From: Molanna angustata
Lineage: Eukaryota; Arthropoda; Insecta; Trichoptera; Molannidae
Reading direction: 5' to 3'
NCBI GenBank assembly: GCA_963576475.1
Contig: OY754973.1
Location: 7,455,552-7,519,551, forward strand
Length of the DNA: 64,000 bases
Shown here: in pieces, positions 44,452 to 55,036 of the stretch
Position numbering within the stretch: position 1 is the stretch's first letter
Layout: each line of letters opens with the position of its first letter
Position numbers and translations under genes: made by a program
The notes under the pieces: generated by a model
Database searches by the model: none
What the model was told of the DNA's origin: nothing
What the model saw: the letters and a program-made list of their open reading frames with translations, nothing else

Positions 44452-45128
44452 GGGGGGGGACTGCTGCCAACGTACCTATTTTTCAATTTGATATACCATC
44501 ATTATTTCTTATCAAATCGTTTTGAAAAAAATAATTTAGATAGTTTGGGTATTCATAAAGAAAAATGTATCTTTACTTTTTGATAATGTTCTGTATAAAT
44601 TCTTGTAGAAAAATAATGGCATACCCCGATTTTCAACGTTTATCTTATAATTTTAATAAAATATAAGGCGTTGTTCAAAATATTTTTTTTTAATTAAAGA
44701 AGACAAAAATATCCAGAAAAATACGATGTGACGTTGCATTAATGCTTCAGGTTTAGAAAATAAACCTAAAAAACATTTATTTTCCATTCAGCGCCATTGC
44801 GAAGTTTTTTTGGTTTATTAACTTAACCTGATGCATTAATGCAACGTTACATCGTATTTTTCCAGATATTTTGATCATCTTTAATTTATAAAAAAAATAT
44901 AATGCTCTATACCTTATAGTTTTTTAGAAATTTAAGATAAATGTCAAAAATTGGGGTATGCTTATTATTTTCCTACAAGAATATATACAGAACATAATAA
45001 AAAATTAAGGTATATTTTTATTTATTAATATCCAAACTAACTAGGTTATTTTTTTCAAAATGATTCGTTTTGTAGTAATGACGCAAATTCAAATTGAAAA
45101 AATAGGTACGTTGGCAACAGTCCCCCCC
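44452..45128. mobile_element. 677-bp fold-back element flanked by TTAA
   Basis: Inverted arms of about 300 bp. The left arm starts GGGGGGGGACTGCTGCCAAC and the right arm, read inward, starts GGGGGGGACTGTTGCCAACG. The arms pair on through GATACCATCATTA, CATACCCC and ATGCATTAATGCAACGT-like blocks to a loop of roughly 70 bp around 44760-44830. TTAA occurs at 44448-44451 and 45129-45132. A TTAA duplication is typical of piggyBac-type and Kolobok-type transposons. No transposase, so non-autonomous. Confidence 0.8.
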
Positions 45129-45132
45129 TTAA

Positions 45133-46033
45133 AATATTTTTCTTCTTTGCTCTTCGCTTCTATGGAATAGTGGGCAAGTAGAGGGCATGCTTTGAATTTT
45201 GAATACGTGTTTTGTTCATAGATATCTACCTGTTAATTTTATGATTTCATGTGATACACAAATATGCACACTAAACTTAATGTTATTAAGTTTAATGTTA
45301 TTAAGATTTCGAGTTTCGGGCGAGGACTTCTCCAATCGATAGGTGTAAAAAACATAACAATAATCATGTATTCTTTAAAACTAAGTATTAAATCAAATTT
45401 CCCAAAATCACGCGGTTTTGAGGAAAATATTTTCAAAATTTACTATTTAGCCTACTATAACCCCATAAAATATTTAAATTGCTTTTTTTGTTCTGGAACG
45501 CATGCCTTCTGCTTGCAATAACTCTTATCTTGATAATATGAATTATTTTTCTGAAAAAAGATTTGACAAAGAAAGAATTTTCCACTAAGTTATTAGGTAT
45601 TTTCTAAATATAAACAATGAGAATTGACGTGAATTCGCGCATGTTCTTTATTTGGTTCACCGCAGCTACCTAAGACTTGTAACAGCACACACAGTCCAAG
45701 TATGTTTGTTGTATCTGTATGACAAAGGACCGTTCTATAGGTAGATAGGTAGGTACCTACTAACTGGCTCCTTGTATTGTGATATAAAGTAACGATATCT
45801 CTGTTCTTAGTGAAATGTCTCCTTTATTATTTATTTGAATTGTTAGTCCATTTGAATAATTACACATTCCGTATACGACGTCGTATTGTAAATATTCACT
45901 TTCTGGAAGTTTCTTCAGACTATGTGTGTGTGTACATACATATTGTAAGTACATGTACATATGTTACAATGGCGTAGCAACCCAATAGTCATGCAAAGCA
46001 CGGGGGGCTCAAAATTTCACTCATTTCATTCAT
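45133..46033. other. Unassigned DNA with a repeat Y remnant
   Basis: Inverted repeat Y end at 45420-45470 (TTTCAAAATTTACTATTTAG). The rest shows nothing assignable. Confidence 0.4.
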
Positions 46034-46092
46034 ACCATCACAGCATATCACACAACGTGAGGTAACCAGCGACAGGTGTGCATTATCTTATA
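46034..46092 (-). mobile_element. SINE-D 3' fragment
   Basis: On minus: TAAGATAATGCACACCTGTC, GCTGGTTACCTCACGTTGTG, ATATGCTGTGATGGTATGAA. This is the best-preserved match to 23241-23335. Confidence 0.6.
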
Positions 46093-46313
46093 TTGCCGAC
46101 CGCCGTGACTCGATTGGGTGTGCTTAGGGACTTGCCCCTGCGACCGTTTTCGAGCGGAGGCCCCGACGTTTGAGGTTGGACTCTCGGGGGCAGTGGTTGA
46201 CTCGCGGATTGATGGATATTTGTGTTCGACGTTACGGCTGCGTCGGGGATGAACAGGACCAATGGGTCCTATAGCGTCCTCCGGCGTGGAAGTAGATCGC
46301 GAACTCCCTCATG
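46093..46313 (+). mobile_element. GC-rich tRNA-like element, possibly a separate SINE
   Basis: Starts GCCGACCGCCGTGACTCGAT, like a SINE-C head, then diverges into an unusually GC-rich 200 bp (GGGACTTGCCCCTGCGACCG, CGTTACGGCTGCGTCGGGGA) and stops where the true SINE-C head repeats TGCCGACCGCCGTGG. A weak B-box-like GAGGTTGGACTCTC is present. It may be a different SINE sharing the same tRNA source. No second copy in this window. Confidence 0.4.
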
Positions 46314-46522
46314 CCGACCGCCGTGGCACTATTGGTAAGCCGTTCGGTTTCTGTGCGGGCGTTCTGGGTTCGATTCCCAGCAGAAGAGAAATTTATTTAA
46401 ATTCATTTCTGACGCTAATGTTGCTTCTCTAGGCTGGAAACACTAGTTAGTTGGAAGAAATTGCCATACGGCAATAAACTCGCCACTTGCGCAAGGTGCA
46501 AGGAAGTGATCAATATTTTTAT
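46314..46522 (+). mobile_element. SINE-C copy, best preserved
   Basis: GCCGACCGCCGTGGCACTAT, B box GGGTTCGATTCCC, body GAGAAATTTATTTAAATTCA, TTGCTTCTCTAGGCTGGAAA, GCAATAAACTCGCCACTTGC and GTGCAAGGAAGTGATCAATA. Used here as the family reference. Confidence 0.9.
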
Positions 46523-46574
46523 AAAGTAGGCGTAGCTAGTAATATACAATCATGTATACCCACCACCATTCTCG

Positions 46575-46651
46575 TCACGTCTAAAATGACAAAATTCAGA
46601 ATGGGTGGTGAACGTCATAGCTGAGCTATGTGAAATGTTATTTTTCAAGTT
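46575..46651 (+). repeat. Repeat R, left half, ending in the LINE target duplication
   Basis: CGTCTAAAATGACAAAATTC, AGAATGGGTGGTGAACGTCA, GAGCTATGTGAAATGTTATT and then the target duplication TTTTTCAAGTT (46641-46651). It continues beyond the LINE at 52170 with GTATTTTCGAATAACCAGCT. The uninterrupted relatives at 23099-23240 and 55690-55890 prove the join. Confidence 0.85.
46641..46651 (+). repeat. Left target-site duplication of the I-like LINE
   Basis: TTTTTCAAGTT, identical to 52159-52169 after the poly(A). It could be 12 bp if the preceding A, shared with the poly(A), is counted. Confidence 0.9.
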
Positions 46652-46993
46652 CATTCGAAAATGAACGTTGCTAGTGAACGGTTGTGCAGTTGTGCTTCGT
46701 ACGAATATTTGATCTACCTACGTTAACTACACAGCGAACAGATAAGATTTTATTGCTGTTATTTTTGTTTATCTATTTCAAGTTTATTCTTTCATATTTT
46801 ATTTTGATTTTATTATTATTTTGACCGCAATATGATGAATTGCTATTGATTTTTAGGTTATTTCTGTTTTGCATTTGATTTGTTTGACAGCTATTTGACA
46901 GCTGCAGTTTTTGTTTTGTTTTTTTAATTTTTTCAATTACATAGTACCTACATAGGTACCTTTATTATTTTATTTAAGTGCTGAATCGCGAAA

Positions 46994-48295
46994 ATGGAGG
47001 TGGACGAGACTAAGCCTCCTGATCCGAGGGCCTTGAAACGTAAGGCTGATGATGCTTTACTTGTGCAGGGTTCCTCGGATCCGGTAATAGGTCGTTCCTC
47101 TCCTCAGCCTTCCCCGCCCAAAAAAGATTATATTAAGAAATTTTACCCTGCTTACTCTACAGGGCCTTTTATAGTGTACGTCCAAAATATAGAAAATAAA
47201 AATATTAATACTATGTCTTTTGGAAGGAAATTATTTAATAACAAAATCAAAGATATTGCTATCGGTGGAGTTAAGGGAGAAGGGAGGAACAAAATTGTAC
47301 TAACATTTACCTCTGCACTCAGTGCAAACAACTTCATTACAAGCGATTTTGTTGCTAAAAATGATATAAAAGCGTACATACCTACTTTTAAAATAACTAA
47401 AATGGGTTTAGTGAGGTCCGTAGATTTAGACTTAAGTGAAGAAGAAATTATAGAATTTACAAGTGTACCAGATTCTTGTGGTAAAATAATAAAAGCCAGG
47501 AGACTGAACAGGAGGGATACGTCATCAGGTTCCACGAAGTGGGTTCCATCCCAAACGGTGGTACTTACATTTGAGGGACAGTCCCTTCCCAGGAACGTAT
47601 TCCTGTTCCACAACTCGCTACCCGTTGAACTGTATACCTACCCCACTTCTCAATGCTATATTTGCTGTAAGTTTGGCCATATTATGAAAGATTGCAAATC
47701 TAAGAACAACCCGAGATGTCTAAAATGTGCCGACCACCACCTAGCATCGGAATGCCCTGTCCCAGCAGGCTCAGAAAAATGTGTTAATTGCAATGGTCAG
47801 CACCCGGCAAATAGTTTTACATGTTCCTTTGTGACTAGAGAAAGAGAAGTCAAGTACATAATGGCCAAAGACAGTGTTTCATACAAAGAAGCAAGTAGTA
47901 AAATCCCCGCTCCTCGGAAGAGTTATACTGAGGCAATTAAAACTGTAAATACTATACCATCTCTACACCGCTCAAACAGTATATCTAAGTCTTCTCGAAA
48001 TCCACAAAACACCCAAATATTCGATCAAAAAGGCCATGATGCCTGTTTACTTTATAATAATGGCCAATTAAATGACCCTCAAAACGGGTGCGCATTAAAT
48101 AACCCGCACAAAACGATAATAAATAATAAATCAGTTGATGTGAGTTATGGTGAAACCTTACAAGTCATTGCAAAAATATTAATATCGTTGATATCTGATA
48201 CTCCTAACCTACCGTCCCACGTTGCCTCTGCCATGCCATTTTTACTTGACTTACTGAGCCAAAAAAAAGTAGATAATCATAATGGCTTTGAATAA
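46994..48295 (+). CDS. LINE ORF1, Gag-like nucleic-acid-binding protein
   Basis: Intact 433-residue protein. It has a basic, Pro/Ser-rich N-terminus (RALKRKADD at 13-20, SSPQPSPPKKDY around 35-46). A central domain (about 56-215) has the layout of the RRM-like region of LINE ORF1 proteins. Three CCHC zinc knuckles follow: C221-x2-C224-x4-H229-x4-C234, C242-x2-C245-x3-H249-x4-C254 and C263-x2-C266-x3-H270-x6-C277. A low-complexity tail rich in Asn and Ser leads to a hydrophobic C-terminus. In this class ORF1 packages element RNA into a ribonucleoprotein. The ATG is in the context GCGAAAATGGAGG. The stop overlaps the start of ORF2 by 14 bases, implying coupled or re-initiated translation. No lesion seen. 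Confidence 0.92.
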   Translation: MEVDETKPPDPRALKRKADDALLVQGSSDPVIGRSSPQPSPPKKDYIKKFYPAYSTGPFIVYVQNIENKNINTMSFGRKLFNNKIKDIAIGGVKGEGRNKIVLTFTSALSANNFITSDFVAKNDIKAYIPTFKITKMGLVRSVDLDLSEEEIIEFTSVPDSCGKIIKARRLNRRDTSSGSTKWVPSQTVVLTFEGQSLPRNVFLFHNSLPVELYTYPTSQCYICCKFGHIMKDCKSKNNPRCLKCADHHLASECPVPAGSEKCVNCNGQHPANSFTCSFVTREREVKYIMAKDSVSYKEASSKIPAPRKSYTEAIKTVNTIPSLHRSNSISKSSRNPQNTQIFDQKGHDACLLYNNGQLNDPQNGCALNNPHKTIINNKSVDVSYGETLQVIAKILISLISDTPNLPSHVASAMPFLLDLLSQKKVDNHNGFE

Positions 48296-51200
48296 TTGTA
48301 ATACTCTCTCCATTTTACAATTTAATTGTCGAAGCGCAATTGCTAATAGATGCGATATAATTCATTTATTACAAAAATATGAAATTAAAATTATATTCTA
48401 GAGGTGGAGGCACTGCCTTTTTAATACATAGATCGCTTTCTTGGAAACGAATCTCCTTACCACCAAATCAAGAAGTTCAAGTAGTTGCTATCTCGGTTTC
48501 AAATATTACATATATCTCTACATACATTCCTCCCCATAAATCTTTCGATGAACATTATTGGAACTCAATAATGGATCTCGTTCCTCCACCTTATGTAATT
48601 CTTGGAGATTTCAATAGCCATTCAGTGAGTTGGGGATCCGCATGGACAGATAGTTCAGGAAGATGTATACTATCATTTGTAGACTTGCATAATTTATGCA
48701 CACTGAACGATGGTTCTCCAACCAGATTTTCCCCTCCTTCTCAAAACCCTAGCGCAGTGGATTTATCAATAGTATCTTCTTCATTAGCCTGCCAGTCCTT
48801 ATGGCAGGTAATGAGAGATCCATTGTCTAGTGATCACTATCCCATTATATTGAATTTGCACATTAGATTTTCCCTCACATCGAGATTTCCTAGGCAGGGA
48901 AAAAATTTCAACAAGGCCAATTGGCAGGAATATAATGATTCCATCCAAGTTAAACTTGATAGTGAATGTGGCAGTTTATTTTTTTCTCCAGATGTAGAGG
49001 AATGCTATAAAACTCTGAAGGGTATCATACACGACTCAATTGACTGTTCTGTACCCAAATATTCTGAACACCAAAATAAAACCCGTCCTTCTCCACCTTG
49101 GTGGGACAGAGAATGTACTGAAATGGTTAAAAAGCGTAAATTTGCAGTAAAATCTTTTCAAAATAATATGACCATGGAAAATTTTCTGTATGCCAAACAA
49201 ATCCAAGCGCAAACAAAAAAAATGTTACGCCAAAAAAAAAGAAGAGGATGGTATAATTTCTGCAGTTCTTTGTCGCCTAGAACCCCCACTTCAGTGGTTT
49301 GGAACTCTATAAGACGTTTCAGAGGCTCAGTCGTCTCCCCAAAAAACTCAACAAGAATTGATTCATGTCTTGAAGAGTTTTGCGATAAATTGGCACCTCC
49401 TTTTGTTCCCAATTATAGTGAACTGAAGATGCAGACTATTATTCCTCAACCTCGGCTGTCAATGCTAGACTCTCCTTTCTCGCTGAGTGAGTTGATCATC
49501 CCTTTGAAAGCTGTCAGGAATACATCTCCAGGGTTAGACGACATCCCTTACCCTGCTTTAAAATTCCTTCCAGATGACTTCAAAACTCATCTCCTTTCAT
49601 TTTTTAACTTATGTCTATCTACAGGTTACATACCTGAGGAATGGCATTCCCAAAAAATAATCCCCATCTTGAAACCTGGAAAGGATCCTACTTACAGTAA
49701 TTCATATCGGCCAATTGCCCTATATTCTTGCGTTTTAAAGATACTTGAACACATGATTAAGAATAGGTTGGATTGGTACATGGAACATAACAAACTCATA
49801 CCTGCTCATCAGTTTGGATTTCGAAAAACTAAGTCGTGTTTGGATAATTTAAGCATACTTGTTACAGATATTCGTATTGCATTTAATAAAAAAGGAGCGG
49901 TTATTGCCAGTTTTTTGGATATCGTTTCTGCATTCGACAACGTCTTATTAGAGAGATTGAGTGAGATTCTATTGGGCTTGGGAGTACCGCGTCTTTTGAC
50001 GAACTTGATCCATAATATTCTCTCTGAGCGCAGTATAGTTATTGAGACTACCGATTCCCGATTAGTTAGAAAAATATATAAAGGATTGCCTCAGGGATCT
50101 GTCTTGAGCCCCATACTTTTTAATCTTTATTGTGCACAAATACATTCCGTTGTTACGAAAGATTGTAAAATCCTACAATATGCGGACGATATCGTAATAT
50201 ACTCGTTTAGTAGAGATATAGAGACTGCAAAAGAAAACCTGATAACGAATCTTCAAAACTTAAATGGCAAGCTTAATTCACTGAATCTGCATCTGGCCCC
50301 TTCCAAGTGTCAGACTGTTATATTTACAAAAAAACGTAAGCTCCCAAATATCGTTGTAACTATTGACAACATGACAGTCTCCTGTGTTAAATCGGTCAGA
50401 TTCCTAGGTATGATCCTTGACTCAAAGCTTTCATGGAAACGACACATTGATACTGTGGTTTCCTCATGTGAGAAAAATTTTAATATTTTACGTGCTGTGA
50501 GTAGAGTATGGTGGGGAAGTCACCCGACCACAATGAAACTCATGTACAATGCTTTAATCCGCAGCCATCTGGATTATGGAAGTTTCATTCTCGACCCTCT
50601 CCCCAAATATCTCCAAAAGAGACTCGATGTAGTCCAATCAAAATCCCTTAGACTGGTGCTCGGAGCTATGGGATCATCACCTGTAAATGTCCTTCAAGTG
50701 GAGAGTGTAGACCCTCCTTTGATTCTCCGAAGACAATTTCTATCAGACAGTTTCCTTCTTAGAAGATTTTCAACCCCAAACAAATTGCTAACAGACCCAT
50801 TAAAAATCCTTGTGTCTCTGCTGAAGGAACATATAAGGAGGGGCAAACAAATTCCATGTCTTTGCAAGAGTTATATATATTTCTCTCAATCTCACTACCT
50901 TCCCCCAGAATCTACTGTTCCTCCTTACTACAATATCCCTTACGAGGCAATTATCCACATACCAGAGATACATAAAGACATTGGTATTCTCAAATCTTCT
51001 TTTAACCCTTCTGAGAACCGTTCAATTTTCCAGGATTTTATTTCATCCTATCCCTCCCATATTCACATATTTACTGATGGTTCTAAAATGTCAAATGATT
51101 CTGTTCTGGGAGTCGGGGTATTCATTCCTAGTCTCAAAATTGAGAGCAAATATAAACTTTCATTCCAAACTTCTATATTCTCTGCGGAATGTGTGGCAAT

Positions 51201-51924
51201 CAAAATAGCACTCGACTCCATACACAGTCTAAATCTTCAAAGGGCAATCATTTTTACCGATTCACTCAGCTGTGTCTCTGCAATCGCTTCTAATTTAAAT
51301 ACAAGACCTAATGACATAAATCTCTGTGAAATACGTAAAAATTTCTACAATCTGAGTTCCGTAGGTAAGGATATAAAGATTGCTTGGATTCCCTCACACC
51401 GAGGAATCGAGGGCAACGAAATTGCGGACAGGTTGGCCAAATCCGCCATTGAGTCGGGCGAAAATTTAAATAATTTCTTTCCTACATTCGACGACGTAAT
51501 CCTATCGCTCAAGTCTCGAACTTGGAACGAGTGGGAGAAGGAATGGAACTCTCCGACTTCGAACAAAGGCAGATTTTATAAAGATATTCAACCTACGATT
51601 CCAAGAAAGCCTTGGTATACAGCTTATCAGTTGAACAAATGTGTCGTCTCAACTATATGTAGAATGCGGATCGGACATTGCTCAATAGCCCCTCATCTAT
51701 TCAGAATAGGAGTTGTTAACAGCCCATACTGCGAGTGCGGTCAGGATCTCGAGACACTGAACCATGTGTTCTTTGCCTGCCCGTTGGTCTCGGATAGAGG
51801 TATGTACGGAGAAGTGGTGAAAATAGAAAGACCCTTTAATATGGAGCATCTGTTGGCGATTGGCTCACGACATGTAATATTAGAAATCGCTAAATTCATC
51901 ACCACCACCGGTATAAAGATATAG
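48282..51924 (+). pseudogene. LINE ORF2: endonuclease, reverse transcriptase, RNase H; frameshifted
   Basis: The true start is ATG at 48282 (MALNNCNTLSILQFNCRS...), which reads in one frame to a TAG at 48399-48401. The rest (1181 residues from an internal ATG at 48379) is in the next frame. The join lacks the part of the endonuclease that normally carries the catalytic Glu of the SETW-type motif, so a deletion of length 2 modulo 3 near 48390-48400 is inferred. Numbering from 48379: endonuclease GDFNSHS at 76-82 and SDHYP at 151-155; RT blocks SPGLDDIPYPALKFLP (383-398), SYRPIALYS (442), FLDIVSAFD with Asp514, GLPQGSVLSPILFNLY (569-584), YADD at 601-604; RNase H with D900, E937, D961, D1017 and SHRG at 1006-1009; a terminal C1118-x-C1120-x8-H1129-x4-C1134 motif. 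RT and RNase H catalytic residues are intact. Mobility by its own protein should be lost or impaired, but trans-mobilisation remains possible. Confidence 0.9.
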
Positions 51925-52158
51925 CTGATTGTAGGAAGCCTTTCACTCGACCATTAGAAGGTGACTGACGCATTTAATGTTTTATTGTAAATTCTTTAAT
52001 TGCTTGTACATATGCTGCCCTTTTGCAATCATTTAATGTAAACCCCTATTTCTCTGAGATCTAATGGAATTCTGTTTTTACTCTTCTTTTATGATCTAAA
52101 TTGTACAGCACAAATCCGCCTCTATTGGTGGCTGTGCCTTATTAAAAAAAAAAAAAAA
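51925..52158 (+). other. LINE 3' UTR and poly(A)
   Basis: About 220 bases after the ORF2 stop, finishing GGTGGCTGTGCCTTATT and then an A tract. No AATAAA precedes the tract, unusual for a canonical polyadenylation site but common among LINEs whose tail is template-encoded. Confidence 0.8.
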
Positions 52159-52169
52159 TTTTTCAAGTT
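52159..52169 (+). repeat. Right target-site duplication of the I-like LINE
   Basis: TTTTTCAAGTT, immediately after the A tract, matching 46641-46651. Confidence 0.9.
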
Positions 52170-52262
52170 GTATTTTCGAATAACCAGCTCTTACGGGACA
52201 CTCGAAAACGATGACAATAGAAAAGAGTGGAAGCACTGTTCTAAGCCGGTGGGTCACAGCTA
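52170..52262 (+). repeat. Repeat R, right half
   Basis: GTATTTTCGAATAACCAGCT, CTTACGGGACACTCGAAAAC and AGCACTGTTCTAAGCC continue repeat R. The same blocks follow directly in the 55690-55890 copy. Confidence 0.85.
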
Positions 52263-52885
52263 AAAATAATAATGAACTCAGTATAAAAATAAGCATCGAA
52301 TGTGAAAACATAAAACTTACTTAATACATTTAAAAAGTGTATAAATATATTTTGAATATTGTTTCGCGAAAAATCTCACTGAAAATATGTCCAGAGGACA
52401 GTATTCAGAATTCATAAAAAAAATAGTCACAAAATAGAGGAGTTCCCAAAGCGAAAATGGGAAATTTTCAAAACGACAGTATTTTCTTATTTACGTTAAA
52501 AGTTCTTCAATGTAAACACTGTCTCGATCGCTAAAATTATAATTTTGAGAATTTTCTAATTTTTATTTACAGTTTTAATATTTATTATATTATCCGAGAC
52601 AGTAACGGATTTTTAAATCAACAATGAACATATATGTATGTACATACAATGAACGTCTACTTTATTTTTATTGACACAAAACAACGTAAGAGAATTCTTT
52701 TACATATACGCATAATATTGTTCAGTAAATATTTGACATTTATACATTATAACTTCTAATCATAGTCAAAATATTGTCCTCAATATGAGAAATTACAAAT
52801 ACAGCAAAACAAAATTAACATGTGTAATACATCACTAGAAATAGTATAAACATGTGTAAAACTTATCCTTTTTTTATATATAAAA
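52263..52885. other. Unassigned AT-rich DNA
   Basis: No feature seen. Confidence 0.4.
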
Positions 52886-53051
52886 ATGATATGTCCTTGT
52901 TAAACAAGTACATATACATCTTCCTACGTTCCCTAAAATAAGCAAAGAAATGCTTGAGCTATAGGTGAACGAAATCGGTCGAGGCAGGATTCGAACTCGC
53001 GACCACTGGATTACTATCCCAGCGCGCTAACCGCTTTGCCGTCGACCCATC
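52886..53051 (-). mobile_element. SINE-A copy
   Basis: Complete minus-strand copy; plus-strand order is ATGTCCTTGTTAAACAAGTA, CGAAATCGGTCGAGGCAGGA, GCTTTGCCGTCGACCCATCT. Confidence 0.9.
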
Positions 53052-53179
53052 TGAGTTTTCTTATCATTGCTATGAATTCTTTTATGCTATCTTCTTTTTT
53101 AACTTTTTCAGCTATATTGGTTTATTTTTGTAATGTGATTAACTTATTGCCATAGTACATACTGTTTTGTATATTTAAC

Positions 53180-53345
53180 ATTTACTCTGGTTGGCTGGAA
53201 GAAATTCCATTAGGCAATAAGCCCGCCAGTGTACTAATTATATGTACAGAGAGATTTAAATAAATATATAAATAAATAAATAAAACAACAACGAAGATTA
53301 AGATGGTGGAGGAACAGTAGGAATAGAAAAATGAAAATATGTACA
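53180..53345 (+). mobile_element. SINE-C tail remnant next to an unclassified retroposon piece
   Basis: TTGGCTGGAAGAAATTCCAT and GCAATAAGCCCGCCAGTG are SINE-C-like. The following GGAGGAACAGTAGGAATAGA is shared with the insert at 24388-24675. Confidence 0.4.
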
Positions 53346-54214
53346 AACATGTTATGTATTAAAATGATTATTATTTAATGACATTAATTTTTCCACAAGG
53401 GCGCAAATTTTCTAGGTCTGCTACTAGTTTGTATGTATACTGTACGCAGGACTGGCTCTTTCTCTTATTGTTTGTATGAAATTCGTTATGTGGAAACGCC
53501 ACGTACCGCGGTATCCGGTTCTTCCTCTGGGAAACCGGAATACGGCCATACACATGGGGGAATCGAATCGATACTAACACGTCTGGGTTACTTTGTCCAC
53601 TACTACTTCCAGTGCTATATTCCCCAACCGGGACAAGACTCGTCTATCACACCATTTTTGCTATGAGGATTTTTTATTTCGGTCGTGTACGAATCACGCG
53701 GGATTGTCTAATGTACCTACACTGCACATTAATTATTACGACTCTTATAATTTGTTCGACGGTCCGATAGAGATACGTTTTGATAAAGTCAGATAAACAG
53801 ACGGAATAAAACTTTGCAAATAATATTTTCTCAATTGTAAATAATTGTTCGCTTCCTCTGAAGGTGGTGAGTTTTGTTGCTGAACGGCAATATTGTTCAT
53901 CAGTTTTCTTCTCAGAAAAAGATGAGTCCACACGTGAAATGTAAATTCATGAAAAAATTCTAATCTGAAATTTTTGTGTCACTATGACGAGAAACTCTCA
54001 GATTCCCATGTTTTTTTTAAGAGCAGCGTATTGTTAATGTTATGTATAGCGTAGATAGGTACGTAGAGCTCAAATAAGTCAACAAAGCGACCAACTGTTT
54101 TCGAATTTTTCGTCTTAGTGGTTCAATAAAATGGAACAGATTTAGATCTAGGTGTCCGCGGTGTTCAAAGAAATTACACATTTAAAAAACATTGAAAACA
54201 TAATTTGTTCTGTC
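53346..54214. other. Unassigned DNA
   Basis: A somewhat GC-richer patch at 53490-53580 (GGTATCCGGTTCTTCCTCTG) carries no recognisable protein. No repeat assignment. Confidence 0.35.
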
Positions 54215-54383
54215 CAGCCCCCCTAGACAACGTGTCATTTAGCTCAAGAAAAAAAAAAGAAAAGATAATTCAATGTATGGAAGTGACATTTGACATTCAC
54301 GTGACAACTGTCACTTCCATACATTGAGTTATATTTTCATATTTCTTTTCTTGAGTTAAATGACACGTTGTCTAGGGGGGCTG
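54215..54383. mobile_element. MITE M3, intact palindromic copy
   Basis: Arms of about 75 bp. Left CAGCCCCCCTAGACAACGTG, TCATTTAGCTCAAGAAA; right, read inward, CAGCCCCCCTAGACAACGTG, TCATTTAACTCAAGAAA. Both lead to CAATGTATGGAAGTGACA around a short centre. The end motif also terminates the rearranged element at 2205-2395. The target duplication is unclear. Confidence 0.85.
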
Positions 54384-54904
54384 ATTCCTGTTTTCCCTAT
54401 AGAATATTATTACTAAGTAGAAACATGTCAATTTTTGACATATTGCTAATTCCATTAGTGCCGCATTTTTGGGGACCATTTAACTGTCTTTTCTATGAAA
54501 ATAATATAGAATAAATACGATACTATGTTGACACAATATCGTGTATTGATTCGGACATCCTTTGTGTTTTTGGATATGGAAATTACGAAACTAAAAGGTT
54601 TTTTGATATTATTTCTCTCATGCCGCTGTTATTTTTTCCACAAAACTGAGAGCCGTTCTCATATTACTACTACACAACTTGCGCCAGTTGTTGTGTTGGT
54701 GATTCTGAGCTTCTCTCCGTATCCGTTTCCTGGTAAACTTTTCTTCCATAATAATATCGTCGTCTATTGATAAAATAAACTTTTATTTCTCTGAAAAATA
54801 ATAGTTTTGTAAAAGTTAGCGTCGCACATCTTAAATCTTATCACTAGTTATATGATAATGTATATGTGTTCATTTTTCCCAACAGTGTCAGGGTGTGGTG
54901 TCTT
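54384..54904. other. Unassigned AT-rich DNA
   Basis: No supportable feature. Confidence 0.4.
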
Positions 54905-55036
54905 ACATCCATTGTCAATGAATTTCTTTGCTACATGTCCTTTTTGTATGTTTATATTTTTAATAATGACCTTGAATTGTCTAACAGTTTCACGAGTCTT
55001 CAAATGCGTTTGTTTTCCAACTGTCGATTTGTTCAA
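54905..55036 (-). other. Possible internal coding exon
   Basis: The minus-strand frame from about 55030 encodes KSTVGKQTHLKTRETVRQFK and then IIKNINIQKGHVAKKFIDNG, protein-like and free of repeats. It is preceded by an acceptor-like ATATTTTAAG and followed at about 54910 by a donor-like GATGTAAGA. No domain is recognised and no neighbouring exon can be placed. The K-rich, AT-driven composition makes chance possible. Confidence 0.2.

Larger units (their letters stand above)
46652..52158 (+). mobile_element. Nearly full-length I-like non-LTR retrotransposon (LINE)
   Basis: Structure: 5' UTR (46652-46993, beginning CATTCGAAAATGAACGTTGC), ORF1 (46994-48295), ORF2 (from 48282, broken), 3' UTR (51925-52143) and poly(A) (52144-52158). 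The 11-bp target duplication TTTTTCAAGTT lies at 46641-46651 and 52159-52169. Zinc knuckles in ORF1, an RNase H domain after the reverse transcriptase and a C-terminal CCHC-like motif place it in the I group of LINEs (I, Nimb or relatives) and argue against the Jockey clade, which normally lacks RNase H. The exact identity of the duplications and long open frames indicate a recent insertion. Only one disabling lesion is visible. Confidence 0.9.

Noticed and set aside
47152..47613. 153-codon minus-strand frame inside LINE ORF1
   Set aside because: It is the antisense shadow of ORF1, with no motif of its own. The same reasoning applies to 49158-49412 and 51345-51566 inside ORF2.
46652..52158. 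Endogenous retrovirus or LTR element
   Set aside because: No long terminal repeats, protease or integrase. The endonuclease domain, poly(A) and target duplication show a non-LTR element.
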